This document shows positions 33,581 through 43,651 of a stretch of DNA of 64,000 nucleotides, piece by piece (within the stretch, counting starts at the first letter, position 1; every line of letters starts with the position of its first letter). The notes beneath the pieces were generated by a model. It did not search any database. It saw only the letters and a program-made list of their open reading frames with translations, and had not been told where the DNA came from. This stretch comes from Pannonibacter phragmitetus DSM 14782. GTDB taxonomy: Bacteria; Pseudomonadota; Alphaproteobacteria; Rhizobiales; Stappiaceae. The stretch lies in assembly GCF_000382365.1 (NCBI RefSeq), contig NZ_KB908215.1, positions 620,001 to 684,000 on the forward strand. The letters are read 5' to 3'. Position numbers and translations under genes: made by a program.

Positions 33581-34561
33581 ATGAACCAGACCACGGCAAC
33601 CATCGAGATCGGCCTGAATGCCGTGATCGTGGCCGTGCGCGAGGGCGTGCCGCAGGTCGTCACCTTTGCCGGCGGCGGAGAGGACGAGGCCGAGGGCCTG
33701 CCCTTCGGCCCCTTCGATCCGCTGCATCACCGCACCTTTGAAAGCGGGTTGCGCACCTGGGTGGAGGAACAGACTGCCCTCACCATCGGCTATGTGGAGC
33801 AGCTTTACACCTTCGGCGACCGGGGCCGCCACATGACCACCGGCGACAGTGGCCCGCATGTGGTGTCCGTCGGCTATCTCGCCCTTACCCGCAAGAGCGC
33901 GGACAGCGAGGATGTGCTGTCGCAGCATCATTCGTCCTGGCGGTCCTGGTATGACTATTTCCCTTGGGAAGACTGGCGCGACGGGCGGCCTGCGATGCTC
34001 GACCGCGATCTTCTGCCCGCGCTGCACGCCGCCTCCGGCCGCATGCCGCCGGAGGCGCCGCATAGCGGCCTTGGCCGGGCCGAGCGCATCCGCCTTGCCT
34101 TTGGTGAGGATGAAGGCAGCTGGGACGAAGAGCGCGCGCTTGACCGCTATGAGCTGATCTATGGTGCCGGTCTTGTGCAGGAGGCCCTGCGTGACGGGCG
34201 GCCCGAGGCGCTGGCCTGCCCGGATCTGCCGAAATTCGGCCGCCCCATGCGTTTCGATCACCGCCGGGTGCTGGCCACCGCCCTCTCGCGCCTGCGCGGC
34301 AAGCTGAAATACCGCCCGGTGATCTTCGAGCTGATGCCCGACACCTTCACCCTCACCGAATTGCAGCAGACGGTGGAAGCGATCTTCGGGCGGCACCTGC
34401 ACAAGCAGAACTTCCGCCGCCTCGTGGAAAACGCCGAACTGGTGGAGCCCACCGGCGCCACCTCCACCGCCACCGGCGGCCGCCCCGCCGCCCTCTTCCG
34501 CTTCCGCCGCGAAATCCTGAAGGAACGCCCTGCGCCAGGGCTCAGGGTTGGCGGGCGGTGA
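33581..34561 (+). CDS. nadQ: NAD biosynthesis regulator NadQ (Nudix-like domain plus winged helix)
   Basis: 326 residues. The N-terminal half is a degenerate Nudix-like fold (GLNAVIVAVREGVPQVVTF, LRTWVEEQTALTIGYVEQLYTFGD, VVSVGYLAL). The C-terminal half is a winged helix (FTLTELQQTVEAIFGRHLHK, NFRRLVENAELVEPTG). This layout is that of NrtR/NadQ repressors. In Rhizobiales the COG4111 member, called NAD regulator or NadQ, is predicted to control nadABC, which lies 1.7 kb away here. AAGGAG precedes the ATG by 10 bases. The operator is probably the palindrome at 36236-36254. Confidence 0.82.
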   Translation: MNQTTATIEIGLNAVIVAVREGVPQVVTFAGGGEDEAEGLPFGPFDPLHHRTFESGLRTWVEEQTALTIGYVEQLYTFGDRGRHMTTGDSGPHVVSVGYLALTRKSADSEDVLSQHHSSWRSWYDYFPWEDWRDGRPAMLDRDLLPALHAASGRMPPEAPHSGLGRAERIRLAFGEDEGSWDEERALDRYELIYGAGLVQEALRDGRPEALACPDLPKFGRPMRFDHRRVLATALSRLRGKLKYRPVIFELMPDTFTLTELQQTVEAIFGRHLHKQNFRRLVENAELVEPTGATSTATGGRPAALFRFRREILKERPAPGLRVGGR

Positions 34562-34604
34562 GCCGAGGCTTATCTACTTGTAAAACCAGCCAATTTGCAC
34601 CCCG

Positions 34605-34645
34605 GCTCTCCGATCCCGGATCGCGCAGGCGCGTCCGGGATGACG
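34605..34645. repeat. REP-like palindromic element
   Basis: ATCCCGGA (34613-34620) and TCCGGGAT (34634-34641) enclose an inner CGCG/CGCG stem. It shares the TCCCGGA/TCCGGGA arms with the elements at 3066-3095 and 41691-41720. It lies in the 109-base gap between two convergent genes. Confidence 0.6.
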
Positions 34646-34670
34646 ATGGAGAGGTTGAGGTGCAGATCAC

Positions 34671-35894
34671 TCACTCCGCCGCCGCGAGGCGGGCGACGGG
34701 TTGCTCGCGGATGGGCCAGTGGACGATGGCGGCGAGAAGGCCGAGGGCGATGCCGAGCCACCAGACCGCGTCATAGGAGCCCAGTTCGTCATAAAGCTTG
34801 CCGCCCAGCCAGACGCCGAGGAACGAGCCGAGCTGGTGCGACAGGAAGACGAAGCCGAAGAGCGTTGCCATGTAGCGCGGGCCGAACATGACCGCCACTA
34901 GGCCGGACGTGGGCGGCACGGTGGACAGCCAGAGAAAGCCCATGGCTGCCGAGAAGATCAGCACCGAGGCCGGTGAGGCCGGGGCCATGAGGAACAGGGT
35001 GATGGCCACCGCGCGGGCAAAATAGATCAGCGACAGGAAATGCGGCTTGGAATGGCGCGTGCCGATATAGCCCGATGCCAGCGATCCCACGACATTGCAC
35101 AGGCCGATGAGGGCGATGGCATAGCCGCCCCAGCGCGCCTCAAGTCCGAGGTCAGAGATGTAAGGCGGCAAATGTACGGTGATGAATGCCACATGGAAGC
35201 CGCAGACGAAGAAGCCCAGCGTCAGCAGCAGATAGCCGCGCGTCTTGAAGGCCTCGGCGATGGCCTGACCGAGGTTCTGGTCGGCGCTGGTGCCGGCATA
35301 GGCGGCTGCATCCGGCTTGCCGCGCAGGGCGATGGCGAGCAGCGGGAGAAGCGCCATCAGGCCGGAAAAGGCCAGCAGCGTGTTGTGCCAGCCGATTTCG
35401 GCAATCAGCCCCGCACCCAGCGGCGCAAACAGGAACTGGCCCAGCGAACCGGAGGCCGTGCCGACACCAAAGGCGAGGGAGCGCTTTTCCGGCGTCACCG
35501 TGCGGGCAAAGGCGGCGAGCACCATGGAGAAACTGGAGAAGGCAATGCCAAGGCCGATCAGCACGCCGCCGGTCATGTGCAGCGCCACCGGCGAGGTGGC
35601 ATCCGCCATCAGCCACAGGCCCGAGCCATAGAACACTGCGCCGAGCGCAATCGTCTTCCAGGTGCCGAACCGGTCGGCAAACATGCCTGCCACCGGCTGG
35701 CCGATGCCCCACATCAGGTTCTGGATGGCAATGGCCAGCGAGAAGATCTCCCGCGACCAGTCGCGCGCTTCCGTCATCGGCTGAAAGAACATGCCCATGG
35801 TCGAGCGCGGCCCGAAGGACAGAAGCGCAATGGCACAGCCGCAGATGATGATCAGCGGAATATTGGCCCTTGCAGGCGTTGACGCTGCAGACAT
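34671..35894 (-). CDS. MFS transporter (monocarboxylate/oxalate-formate type)
   Basis: Inner-membrane carrier of 407 residues with twelve predicted helices. The first half has the motif GMFADRFGTWKT after TM2, and the central loop carries an MFS_1-like EAFKTRGYLL. The general pattern (SFGPRSTMGMFFQPMTEARDW) matches the group that includes monocarboxylate and oxalate/formate carriers. The ATG at 35894 has GGAG nine bases upstream. Divergent from nadA; a role in niacin or quinolinate transport would be attractive but is not supported by sequence. Confidence 0.82.
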   Translation of the reverse strand: MSAASTPARANIPLIIICGCAIALLSFGPRSTMGMFFQPMTEARDWSREIFSLAIAIQNLMWGIGQPVAGMFADRFGTWKTIALGAVFYGSGLWLMADATSPVALHMTGGVLIGLGIAFSSFSMVLAAFARTVTPEKRSLAFGVGTASGSLGQFLFAPLGAGLIAEIGWHNTLLAFSGLMALLPLLAIALRGKPDAAAYAGTSADQNLGQAIAEAFKTRGYLLLTLGFFVCGFHVAFITVHLPPYISDLGLEARWGGYAIALIGLCNVVGSLASGYIGTRHSKPHFLSLIYFARAVAITLFLMAPASPASVLIFSAAMGFLWLSTVPPTSGLVAVMFGPRYMATLFGFVFLSHQLGSFLGVWLGGKLYDELGSYDAVWWLGIALGLLAAIVHWPIREQPVARLAAAE

Positions 35895-36235
35895 GCCCGG
35901 TTTCTCCGATTCACACACTCCGGGCCGTGTGATAAGCCCCTCGCCCGCTACTATGACCCTGGAGTAGTTTTGCTCAAGTGAATGTTTGTGATGCAGGGAT
36001 GAGAGCTTCTTATGGGCCGTTTGAACGGGGCTTTGTTTTGGAACGGCCTCGCCTCCAATCCGCAACCCATTGCCAGCACACAAACAAGCCTCTGGAAAAT
36101 ATCATCTTTTCAAAAATATGACACTTTTCTGCAGAAAGTGTGGATTTGGTCTGCGGGCAGGACTATATAAGCTCAGGAAGAGCAAAAGACGATGGCAGGC
36201 AAGGGGCGGTAAGTCCCGTTTTCTTTTACCGGCAA

Positions 36236-36254
36236 TATGCTCAAACTGAGCATA
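36236..36254 (+). promoter_or_regulatory. NadQ operator before nadA
   Basis: Perfect 19-base inverted repeat TATGCTCA-aac-TGAGCATA, 33 bases before the nadA start. CATAAT at its right edge could be a -10. It matches my memory of the predicted NadQ site of Rhizobiales. The rest of the 392-base gap 35895-36286 holds an imperfect hairpin at 36121-36141 (acactttt...aaagtgt), a TATATA near 36163 and no gene. Confidence 0.65.
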
Positions 36255-36286
36255 ATAGATCTGAGCTCCAAAGGGAGTACGGCCCT

Positions 36287-37372
36287 ATGGCTACCACGCT
36301 GATTTCCTCACGTTCCGCCTGCGAGGTCAGGCCTGCAGCGGAACTGGCGATTGACCGTCATGGTGCGGTGAACCGTCCGGATCTGGCCTACACGGAAGAG
36401 GTGGCGCACGAGACGGCGCCCATCTACGAAAAGGTCAAGCACATCATCCCCGCCATCGAATGGCCCGCCCTTGCGCCGACGATCCATGCGATCAACAAGC
36501 TCAAGAAGGAGCGCAACGCCGTCATTCTGGCGCATAACTACATGACGCCGGACATCTATCATGGCGTGGCGGATGTGGTGGGCGACAGCCTGCAGCTGGC
36601 CATCGAGGCAACGCGCACCAGCGCGGACGTGATCGTCCAGTGCGGCGTGCATTTCATGGCTGAGACTTCCAAGATCCTCAATCCGTCGAAGACGGTGCTG
36701 ATCCCCGACAGCCGCGCCGGCTGCTCGCTGGCCGAGTCCATCACTGCAGAGGATGTGCGCGGCCTGCGTGAACGCAATCCCGGTGTGCCGATCATCACCT
36801 ATGTGAACACCTCTGCCGCCGTGAAGGCCGAGTGCGACATCTGCTGCACCTCTTCCAACGCCGTGCAGGTGGTGGAAAGCCTTGGCGTGGACCGGGTGTT
36901 CCTGATCCCGGACAAATATCTGGCTGCCAACGTCGCCCGCAAGACCAACGTGGAAGTGCTGATCTGGGATGGCGCCTGCGAGGTGCATGAGCGCTTCACT
37001 GCGCAGGAGCTGCGCGACTACCGCAAGATCGATCCGGATGTGAAGATCATCGCCCATCCGGAATGCCCGCCGGAAGTGGTGGATGAAGCCGACTTTGCCG
37101 GCTCCACCAAGCACATGATCGACTGGGTGAAGGAAAAGAAGCCCGCCAAGGTGATGATGATCACCGAGTGCTCCATGGCGGACAATGTGGCGAGCGAAAC
37201 GCCGGGCGTGGACTATATCCGCCCCTGCAACCTGTGCCCGCACATGAAGCGCATCACCCTGTCCAAGATCCTCGATGCCCTGATCGAGATGAAGGAAGAA
37301 GTCACGGTTGATCCCGCAGTTGCCGGCCTTGCGCGCCGGGCGGTGGAACGTATGATCAACCTGAAGAGCTGA
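36287..37372 (+). CDS. nadA: Quinolinate synthase
   Basis: [4Fe-4S] enzyme that condenses iminoaspartate with dihydroxyacetone phosphate to quinolinate, the second step of NAD synthesis from Asp. 361 residues. The three cluster cysteines can be placed at Cys119 ([11 protein letters not shown]), Cys231 (WDGACEVHE) and Cys317 (CNLCPHMK). [20 protein letters not shown] is the usual N-terminal motif. The ATG at 36287 has GGGAG nine bases upstream. First gene of nadABC, with a palindromic operator in front. Confidence 0.97.
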   Translation: MATTLISSRSACEVRPAAELAIDRHGAVNRPDLAYTEEVAHETAPIYEKVKHIIPAIEWPALAPTIHAINKLKKERNAVILAHNYMTPDIYHGVADVVGDSLQLAIEATRTSADVIVQCGVHFMAETSKILNPSKTVLIPDSRAGCSLAESITAEDVRGLRERNPGVPIITYVNTSAAVKAECDICCTSSNAVQVVESLGVDRVFLIPDKYLAANVARKTNVEVLIWDGACEVHERFTAQELRDYRKIDPDVKIIAHPECPPEVVDEADFAGSTKHMIDWVKEKKPAKVMMITECSMADNVASETPGVDYIRPCNLCPHMKRITLSKILDALIEMKEEVTVDPAVAGLARRAVERMINLKS

Positions 37373-37379
37373 CCGGCAA

Positions 37380-37406
37380 GCCGGCGCGTCACCCTGGCGC
37401 GCCGGC
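37380..37406 (+). other. GC hairpin between nadA and nadB
   Basis: GCCGGCGCG and CGCGCCGGC pair perfectly across a nine-base loop directly after the nadA stop. No T-run follows. It may protect or process the nadA end of an otherwise common transcript; nadB starts 143 bases after nadA. Confidence 0.45.
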
Positions 37407-37515
37407 CTGTCCTGTTTTCTGACCGGCCCGGACCTTTCCTCCCCCCATCTGTCCGGGTTCGGCCTTGCGGCCGGAGGCGGAGCTGCCTTCCGGCGCCGTT
37501 TGGAAAGCCCCTGCG

Positions 37516-39168
37516 ATGGCAATACGTAGCGAATTCCTGGCCCCCTCCCTGTCTGCGCGCGGCGTGGACGATGTGGTGATCCTCGGAGGCGGTCTGGCGG
37601 GCCTGTTCTGCGCGCTGAAACTCAGCCCGCGTCCCGTCACCATCATCAGCAATGCACCGATTGGTGAAGGGGCTTCCTCGGCCTGGGCGCAGGGCGGCAT
37701 TGCCGCTGCCGTTTCCGACGGGGACACATCCGAAAGCCATCTCGCAGATACCCTGGCCGTGGGCGGCGGCATCTGCCAGGACAAAATCGTTGCCATGATG
37801 ACGGCGGAAGCGCCGCGCCGGGTGCATGACCTGCTGAGCTATGGCGTGCCGTTCGACAAGGATCTGGAAGGACGCCTGCAGGTCTCCCGCGAGGCCGCCC
37901 ATTCCCAGAGCCGCGTAGTGCGCGTGCGCGGCGACATGGCCGGGCGTGCCATCATGGATGCGCTGGTCGCAGCCGTGCGCAACACGCCGTCCATCCGTGT
38001 CATCGAAGGATACCTCGGCGAGAGCCTGATCACCGAAGGCCGCTATGTCACGGGCGTGATGGCCCGCCGCCGCGGCGGGCTGGAGCGCCTCGCCTTTCAG
38101 GCCCCCGCCGTTGTTCTGGCGTCCGGCGGCATCGGCCACCTCTATTCGGTCACCACCAATCCGGGTGAGGCCAATGGCCACGGCCTCGGCATGGCCGCCC
38201 GCGCCGGTGCCGTGCTGGCGGATGCAGAATTCGTGCAGTTCCATCCGACAGCGCTGGACCTTGGCCGTGATCCGGCACCGCTCGCCACCGAAGCCCTGCG
38301 CGGCGAGGGAGCGATCCTCGTGAATGCCGCCGGTGAGCGTTTCATGCAGAACGTGCACCCGCTGGCCGAGCTTGCTCCGCGTGACATCGTCGCCCGCGCC
38401 GTCTTCCGCGAGCGGGCCGCCGGGCGTGGTGTGTTCCTTGATTGCCGGGAGGCAATCGGCGCAGGCTTTGCCGAACATTTCCCGACCGTTTACGCCACCT
38501 GCATGGCTGCCGGCATCGACCCGGTGACGCAGCCGATCCCGATTGCCCCGGCAGAGCATTATCACATGGGCGGCGTGCTGACGGATGCGAACGGCCGCAC
38601 CTCGCTGGACGGCCTGTGGGCCGCTGGCGAAGTCGCCTCCACCGGTGCCCATGGCGCCAACCGGCTGGCCTCCAACTCGCTGCTGGAAGCGGTCGTCTTT
38701 GCCGCACGCATCGCCGAAGACATTCAGGGCCTGATGCCGACCCCGCGCACCGCCTATTGGGAAGAGCTGGACGACGAGCCGGGCCTGCCCAGCCAGCGCA
38801 ACCATGATGAGCGCACGGCCATCTCCATCCTGCGCCAGACCATGAATGATCTGGTCGGAGTGGAGCGGGACGCGGACGGGCTTCAGACCGCCCTTGCCCG
38901 CATTGCCGCGGCTGAGGCGCGGGTGCAGCGCACCTCCATCCGCAACATGATGCTTGCGGGCAAGATCGTGGCCGCAGCCGCTTACCTGCGCAAGGAAAGC
39001 CGCGGCGCGCATTACCGTTCCGATTTCCCGCAGGCCGATGCGGCACAGGCCAAGCGCAGCTATCTGACGCTGGATCAGGTCAACGCGGCCGCAGCAGGCG
39101 CCAGCGAAGCGGTGAAGGACCCGCTGTCTGCCTTTGACCTCGCCAACATGGCCGGAGAAGGCGCATGA
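37516..39168 (+). CDS. nadB: L-aspartate oxidase
   Basis: FAD enzyme that oxidises L-Asp to iminoaspartate, the substrate of NadA. 550 residues. The Rossmann motif is [17 protein letters not shown] near residue 36. [12 protein letters not shown] is the NadB-type flavin loop, and [10 protein letters not shown] and [10 protein letters not shown] carry active-site His residues. The later [20 protein letters not shown] is the C-terminal FAD stretch. The stop overlaps the nadC start by four bases, so translation is coupled. The ATG at 37516 is preferred over an upstream ATG at 37465. Confidence 0.97.
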   Translation: MAIRSEFLAPSLSARGVDDVVILGGGLAGLFCALKLSPRPVTIISNAPIGEGASSAWAQGGIAAAVSDGDTSESHLADTLAVGGGICQDKIVAMMTAEAPRRVHDLLSYGVPFDKDLEGRLQVSREAAHSQSRVVRVRGDMAGRAIMDALVAAVRNTPSIRVIEGYLGESLITEGRYVTGVMARRRGGLERLAFQAPAVVLASGGIGHLYSVTTNPGEANGHGLGMAARAGAVLADAEFVQFHPTALDLGRDPAPLATEALRGEGAILVNAAGERFMQNVHPLAELAPRDIVARAVFRERAAGRGVFLDCREAIGAGFAEHFPTVYATCMAAGIDPVTQPIPIAPAEHYHMGGVLTDANGRTSLDGLWAAGEVASTGAHGANRLASNSLLEAVVFAARIAEDIQGLMPTPRTAYWEELDDEPGLPSQRNHDERTAISILRQTMNDLVGVERDADGLQTALARIAAAEARVQRTSIRNMMLAGKIVAAAAYLRKESRGAHYRSDFPQADAAQAKRSYLTLDQVNAAAAGASEAVKDPLSAFDLANMAGEGA

Positions 39169-40025
39169 CCTCCTTCCTGCCCGAACTGCCGCATCTGATG
39201 GTGGAAGACGCCGTGCACGCTGCCCTGCTGGAAGACTGGGGCCGTGCCGGGGACATCACCTCGCAGGCCACCATCGGCCCGGATGTACCGGCAAGCGCCG
39301 TCATCGCTGCGCGCAAGAACGGCGTTCTGGCAGGCATTGACCTTGCCATAACCGCCTTCGCCCTCACGTCGCCAAAACTGAAGGTAGACGTGCTGACCCG
39401 TGACGGCGCAAGACTGACGCCGGGCGCAATCGTCGCCCGCATCGACGGCCCTGCACGGGCGCTGCTGGCGGCGGAGCGCGTGGCACTGAATTATCTGGGC
39501 CGCCTCTCCGGCATAGCCACGGCGACTGCCCGCTTTGCCGATGCCATTGCGCATACGAAGGCGAAGATCGTCTGCACCCGCAAGACGGCGCCCGGCCTGC
39601 GCGCCTTTGAAAAATACGCCGTGCGCTGTGGCGGCGGCTCCAACCACCGCTTCGGCCTCGATGATGCGATCCTGATCAAGGATAATCACATCGCCGTTGC
39701 AGGCGGTGTGGCAAAGGCGATCCACTCGGCCAAGGCCTTTGCCGGGCATCTGGTGAAGATCGAGGTGGAAGTGGACACGCTGGACCAGCTGCGCGAAGCA
39801 CTGGACGCCAAACCTGATGTGATCATGCTGGACAACATGGGCCCGGACCGCCTGCGCGAGGCCGTTTCCATTGCCGGCGGCAAGGTGCTGCTGGAAGCTT
39901 CCGGCGGCATCGACGAGACCACCGTGCGAGCCGTAGCCGAGGCTGGCGTTGACCTCATCTCCTCCGGCTGGATCACCCACTCCGCCCCTGTTCTCGATCT
40001 GGGGCTCGATATCGGCATCGAATGA
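39165..40025 (+). CDS. nadC: Nicotinate-nucleotide pyrophosphorylase (carboxylating)
   Basis: Converts quinolinate and PRPP to nicotinate mononucleotide with loss of CO2. 286 residues. Motifs include [48 protein letters not shown] with substrate-binding Arg and Lys, [20 protein letters not shown], and [20 protein letters not shown]. Starts in an ATGA overlap with nadB and completes the nadABC operon. Confidence 0.97.
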   Translation: MTSFLPELPHLMVEDAVHAALLEDWGRAGDITSQATIGPDVPASAVIAARKNGVLAGIDLAITAFALTSPKLKVDVLTRDGARLTPGAIVARIDGPARALLAAERVALNYLGRLSGIATATARFADAIAHTKAKIVCTRKTAPGLRAFEKYAVRCGGGSNHRFGLDDAILIKDNHIAVAGGVAKAIHSAKAFAGHLVKIEVEVDTLDQLREALDAKPDVIMLDNMGPDRLREAVSIAGGKVLLEASGGIDETTVRAVAEAGVDLISSGWITHSAPVLDLGLDIGIE

Positions 40026-40069
40026 GCTGAGGGGCGGCATAGCCGCCTCTCAGTCTTTCCTGATCAACC

Positions 40070-41308
40070 TCAGTTCCAGCCGCCGGCCTTGGTCTTGTAG
40101 AAGATGTGCAGGCCGATCTGCCCGCGCTTGTTCATTTGACCGGCCCAGCGCGGCTTCACGTAGGTGGCGTGATAATGCGTCGAGGCATCCACCATCTTCA
40201 GATACTGCTGGCCTGAAATCACCTGCTTGGCGAGGCGCTGTGCCGTAGCCCAGGCATCCGGCGAGGTGATCCGGTCAGGGATACCGTCGCAGGCGAAGGA
40301 GAACTGGCACTGGTTGCGCTTTGTCCGGTTCTGGTAGACCACTTCGCAGATGGAGTTGGGATAGGCCGGGTTCTTCACCCGGTTCAGAACCACCTGACCA
40401 ACGGCGATCTGCCCGTCCTCAGATTCGCCGCGTGCTTCAAAGTACAGCGCCTCTGCCATGCAACGCTGTTCCTTCGGCTCTGCCACGGACAGCGGCAGCG
40501 GCTTCTGCGCCCACCAATGCGGATTCTGCGGATCTTCCGGTGGCGGCAGGTCCACTTCATACTGCGGGCCGAACAAAGCCGTAAATGGATCGCGGGACGT
40601 GTCGGCCGCCTCGGGCGCATAGGCAGACACAAGGGAGAAGCCTGCAGCTGCCGCGTTACGCGCCATCATCATGCGCTGCAGATCCATCGGATCGCCCGCC
40701 TCTTCCGTGCCCTTGCGGCGTCCGCCCTTCGGCTGCTTTGCGGCGCTGGCGAACTGATTGCGCTGATCTGCCGTCAGCGGCTCAGGCTTGACGAAGGCAA
40801 CGCGCGGCATGTCGGCCTGGCCGCCGTTTCCGATGAGGCTGGCCATGGAATAGACCGAGCCAGAGGCCTGCTCCAGCATTTCCCGGTCCGGTGCCATGGA
40901 CATGAAACGGTCGCCCTTGCCGGTACGGTTGATCCGGATCTCGTCCGGCACTTCCGTGGGCAGCGTCTCTCGCACCAGAGGCTCCAGTCCCTTGATCGCG
41001 GTATTCTGCATGCCCTGCGGTGCCGAAACAGTGGCACCTTCCTGCGCCGGCTCTGAGGACGGCAAGGGTGTTGCCTGTGCCAAGGTCAGCGTGGGGGGAA
41101 GCTGAGAGCTGAAATCAACGGTTTCCAGCGCCTGCATCCAGGAAGGCTTGCCTCCGGCAGACATCAGCGCACTGATATCCTGCTGACCGGTGGACGCCGT
41201 GAGGCCGATGAAAGCGAGGGGGGCGACTGCCAGCGCGTGACGGAGCTTGAAGCGCCGGCGCGGTCGGATAGGCTTGCCGCAGAGATAAACCGGGCCAAAC
41301 ATACGCAA
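40070..41308 (-). CDS. SleB-type cell wall hydrolase
   Basis: 412 residues, probably periplasmic or envelope-anchored. The N-terminus is basic then hydrophobic (LRHALAVAPLAFIGLTA). A long low-complexity region follows (about 45-285). The C-terminal 125 residues are a Hydrolase_2/SleB domain: RCMAEALYFEARGESEDGQI, LNRVKNPAYPNSICEVVYQN and QFSFACDG, with the catalytic Glu in YFEARGE. Predicted to cleave peptidoglycan glycan strands. The homologue in spores is a germination enzyme; here it is more likely a housekeeping wall enzyme. Confidence 0.9.
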   Translation of the reverse strand: MRMFGPVYLCGKPIRPRRRFKLRHALAVAPLAFIGLTASTGQQDISALMSAGGKPSWMQALETVDFSSQLPPTLTLAQATPLPSSEPAQEGATVSAPQGMQNTAIKGLEPLVRETLPTEVPDEIRINRTGKGDRFMSMAPDREMLEQASGSVYSMASLIGNGGQADMPRVAFVKPEPLTADQRNQFASAAKQPKGGRRKGTEEAGDPMDLQRMMMARNAAAAGFSLVSAYAPEAADTSRDPFTALFGPQYEVDLPPPEDPQNPHWWAQKPLPLSVAEPKEQRCMAEALYFEARGESEDGQIAVGQVVLNRVKNPAYPNSICEVVYQNRTKRNQCQFSFACDGIPDRITSPDAWATAQRLAKQVISGQQYLKMVDASTHYHATYVKPRWAGQMNKRGQIGLHIFYKTKAGGWN

Positions 41309-41529
41309 CGCAACTCCAACCTTCCGCGCCTTTACAGGGCCGCGAACGCAACAGGGGACATCCCATCAAGATTTGATCTTGAGTTTGTCCTGTTAACCTT
41401 GAGAAGGAGTTAATGCCGCGAAATTTCCAGTCTGCCCCTGCGTTAATTTTTCTTCGGCACGCTGGCTATGGTTAAGGCGTTGAACGATTTGCACAGCCAC
41501 GCCCCACCTGCCGCCATACGCCCATGTAC

Positions 41530-41730
41530 CGGCGCTATGACCGGCACAGAGGCACCCCGGCCAAGCGTAGCGCGAGCCGGGGACTATTCGTTTGCAGAGA
41601 AGGGCGATTGCCCACGGCCTGGCGGCAGGCTCTCGCCCGATGCAAGCCGTTCCGGCGTCAACACATCTCATCGCTCTGGAAGCGAGTGGTTCCCGGATCT
41701 CCGCTTCGCTTCGTCCGGGACGGCGCAGAA
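41530..41730. repeat. Mosaic of palindromic intergenic repeats, copy related to 2995-3240
   Basis: Fills much of the 514-base gap 41309-41822. CACCCCGGCC...GCCGGGGAC arms lie near 41552-41583, and TCCCGGA...TCCGGGA at 41691-41697 and 41714-41720. Bases 41672-41725 are the inverted near-copy of 3061-3114 (52 of 54). Left of it, 41395-41470 is AT-richer and may hold the hydrolase promoter. I see no coding frame. Confidence 0.7.
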
Positions 41731-41775
41731 TCTACGGGACGGCGAGGGAGTGTTCCTGTGTGCTCCTCCCCCCAC

Positions 41776-41814
41776 CAAAAACAGCCCCCGGAAAGCTGGG
41801 CTCGCCGGGGGCTG
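41776..41814 (-). terminator. Intrinsic terminator of the ETF-QO gene
   Basis: Stem cagcccccgg/ccgggggctg (41782-41791, 41805-41814). On the minus strand it is followed by TTTTTGG. It lies nine bases after the stop codon. Confidence 0.85.
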
Positions 41815-41822
41815 AAGAGGTC

Positions 41823-43499
41823 TTACATGTTCGGATAGTTCGGGCCGCCGGAGCCTTCCGGCACCGTCCAGGTGATGTTGCCGTTCGGGTCCTTGATGTC
41901 ACAGGTCTTGCAGTGGACGCAGTTCTGCGCGTTGATCTGGAAGCGGGGCGCACCCTCGCCTTCCTCGACCCATTCATAGACACCAGCCGGGCAATAGCGG
42001 TTCGACGGGCCGCCGTAGACGTCGTGCTCCGACGACTTCTGAAGCGCCATGTCCTTCACCTTCAGATGGATCGGCTGATCCTCCTCATGATTGGTGTTGG
42101 ACAGGAACACCGAGGACAGCTTGTCGAAGGAGACGACCCCATCGGGCTTGGGATAGGCGATCGGCTTGCATTCGGCGGCCGGCTTCAGGCTCTGCGCGTC
42201 GGTCTTGCCATGCTTCATGGTGCCGAAGAAGGAGAAGCCGAACAGCTCGTTCGTCCACATGTCGAGGCCGCCGAGCATGACGCCCACAACCGCGCCGAAA
42301 CGCGACCACAGCGGCTTGACGTTGCGTACCTTCTTCAGGTCCTTGCCGATCTCGCTTTCGCGCCAGGCGGTGTCAAAGGCCGTCAGTTCGGCATTTGCCT
42401 CACCGCGCCCCAGAGCCTCCATCACATGCTCGGCAGCGATCATGCCCGAGAGCATGGCGTTGTGCGAGCCCTTGATGCGCGGCACGTTGACGAAACCGGC
42501 GGAGCAGCCGATCAGCAGGCCACCGGGGAAAGACAGCTTCGGCACCGACTGGTAGCCACCCTCGGTGATGGCGCGTGCACCATAGGCAAGCCGCTTGCCG
42601 CCCTCGAAGGTGTCACGGATCGCCGGATGGGTCTTGAAGCGCTGGAACTCGTCAAAGGGCGACAGGTGCGGGTTCTGGTAGTTCAAATGCACCACGAAAC
42701 CGACGGCGACCTGATTGTCCTCCAGATGATAGAGGAAGGATCCGCCGCCCGTGCGGTTGTCCAGCGGCCAGCCGAAGGAATGCTGCACCAGACCCAGCTG
42801 GTGCTTTGCCGGATCGATCTGCCACAGTTCCTTGATGCCGATGCCGAATTTCGGCACATCCGCATCCTTGTCCAGCGCGAAGCGGGAGATGAGCTGCTTG
42901 GCCAGCGAACCGCGCACGCCTTCGGCAATCAGCACGTATTTGCCGCGCAGCTCCATGCCGCGGGTGTAGCTGTGGTTGGGCTTGCCATCACGGCCAATGC
43001 CCATGTCACCGGTGGCAACGCCGACAACCTTGCCCTCGCCGTCATAGAGCACTTCGGCGGCGGCAAAGCCGGGGTAGACCTCCACGCCCAGTTCTTCGGC
43101 CTTGGTGGCCAGCCAGCGGCAGACGTTGGCCAGGGAAACAATGTAATTGCCATGGTTGTTCATCAGCTTCGGCATCAAAACATTCGGCAGGCGCATGGAG
43201 CCGGCAGGCCCAAGCACAAGGAAATGGTCCGCCGTTACCGCTGTCTTGATGGGCGTATCCTCGCTGCGCCAGTCCGGCAGCAGGCGGTCCAGGGCGATCG
43301 GATCAATGACCGCGCCCGACAGGATATGAGCGCCCACTTCCGAGCCCTTTTCCAGGACCACGACGGACAGCTCTTCGCCCTTCTCGTTGGCAATCTGCTT
43401 GAGGCGAATGGCGGCGGAAAGGCCTGCGGGGCCAGCACCGACAATCACCACGTCAAAATCCATGCTTTCGCGCTCGGGCAGCTCAAGCTCTTCCGTCAT
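41823..43499 (-). CDS. Electron transfer flavoprotein-ubiquinone oxidoreductase
   Basis: Membrane-associated enzyme with FAD and a [4Fe-4S] cluster. It takes electrons from ETF, which is reduced by acyl-CoA dehydrogenases, and passes them to ubiquinone. 558 residues: FAD motif VVIVGAGPAGLSAAIRL at about 17-33, the ubiquinone region PLWSRFGAVVGVMLGGLDMW, and the C-terminal cluster cysteines in RYCPAGVYEW and NAQNCVHCKTCDI. The ATG at 43499 has GAGAGGGAGAG upstream. A TTACGTTAACGTAA palindrome in the promoter resembles that of the acyl-CoA dehydrogenase operon at 5972. Confidence 0.97.
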   Translation of the reverse strand: MTEELELPERESMDFDVVIVGAGPAGLSAAIRLKQIANEKGEELSVVVLEKGSEVGAHILSGAVIDPIALDRLLPDWRSEDTPIKTAVTADHFLVLGPAGSMRLPNVLMPKLMNNHGNYIVSLANVCRWLATKAEELGVEVYPGFAAAEVLYDGEGKVVGVATGDMGIGRDGKPNHSYTRGMELRGKYVLIAEGVRGSLAKQLISRFALDKDADVPKFGIGIKELWQIDPAKHQLGLVQHSFGWPLDNRTGGGSFLYHLEDNQVAVGFVVHLNYQNPHLSPFDEFQRFKTHPAIRDTFEGGKRLAYGARAITEGGYQSVPKLSFPGGLLIGCSAGFVNVPRIKGSHNAMLSGMIAAEHVMEALGRGEANAELTAFDTAWRESEIGKDLKKVRNVKPLWSRFGAVVGVMLGGLDMWTNELFGFSFFGTMKHGKTDAQSLKPAAECKPIAYPKPDGVVSFDKLSSVFLSNTNHEEDQPIHLKVKDMALQKSSEHDVYGGPSNRYCPAGVYEWVEEGEGAPRFQINAQNCVHCKTCDIKDPNGNITWTVPEGSGGPNYPNM

Positions 43500-43651
43500 C
43501 GCACTCTCCCTCTCAAGCACGCCAGGCTGCGAACAGACTGGCGCAATTGCAGCAGGCGGCCCCACCCTGCCCGCTTGACTGTCTAAGCGTCGCGTCCCTC
43601 TTTAGAGCAGCTCAAGTAGACCTGCAATTCCTCCGTTTTGGCTGGTTGCGA

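Noticed and set aside
37213-39012. 599-codon minus-strand frame opposite nadB
   Set aside because: Antisense of nadB, no signal for translation start and no recognisable domain.
41592-43586. 664-codon open frame on the plus strand opposite ETF-QO
   Set aside because: It is a mirror of the GC-biased codons of the real gene. The product is His/Gln/Arg-rich with no domain, and the minus-strand frame has complete ETF-QO motifs.
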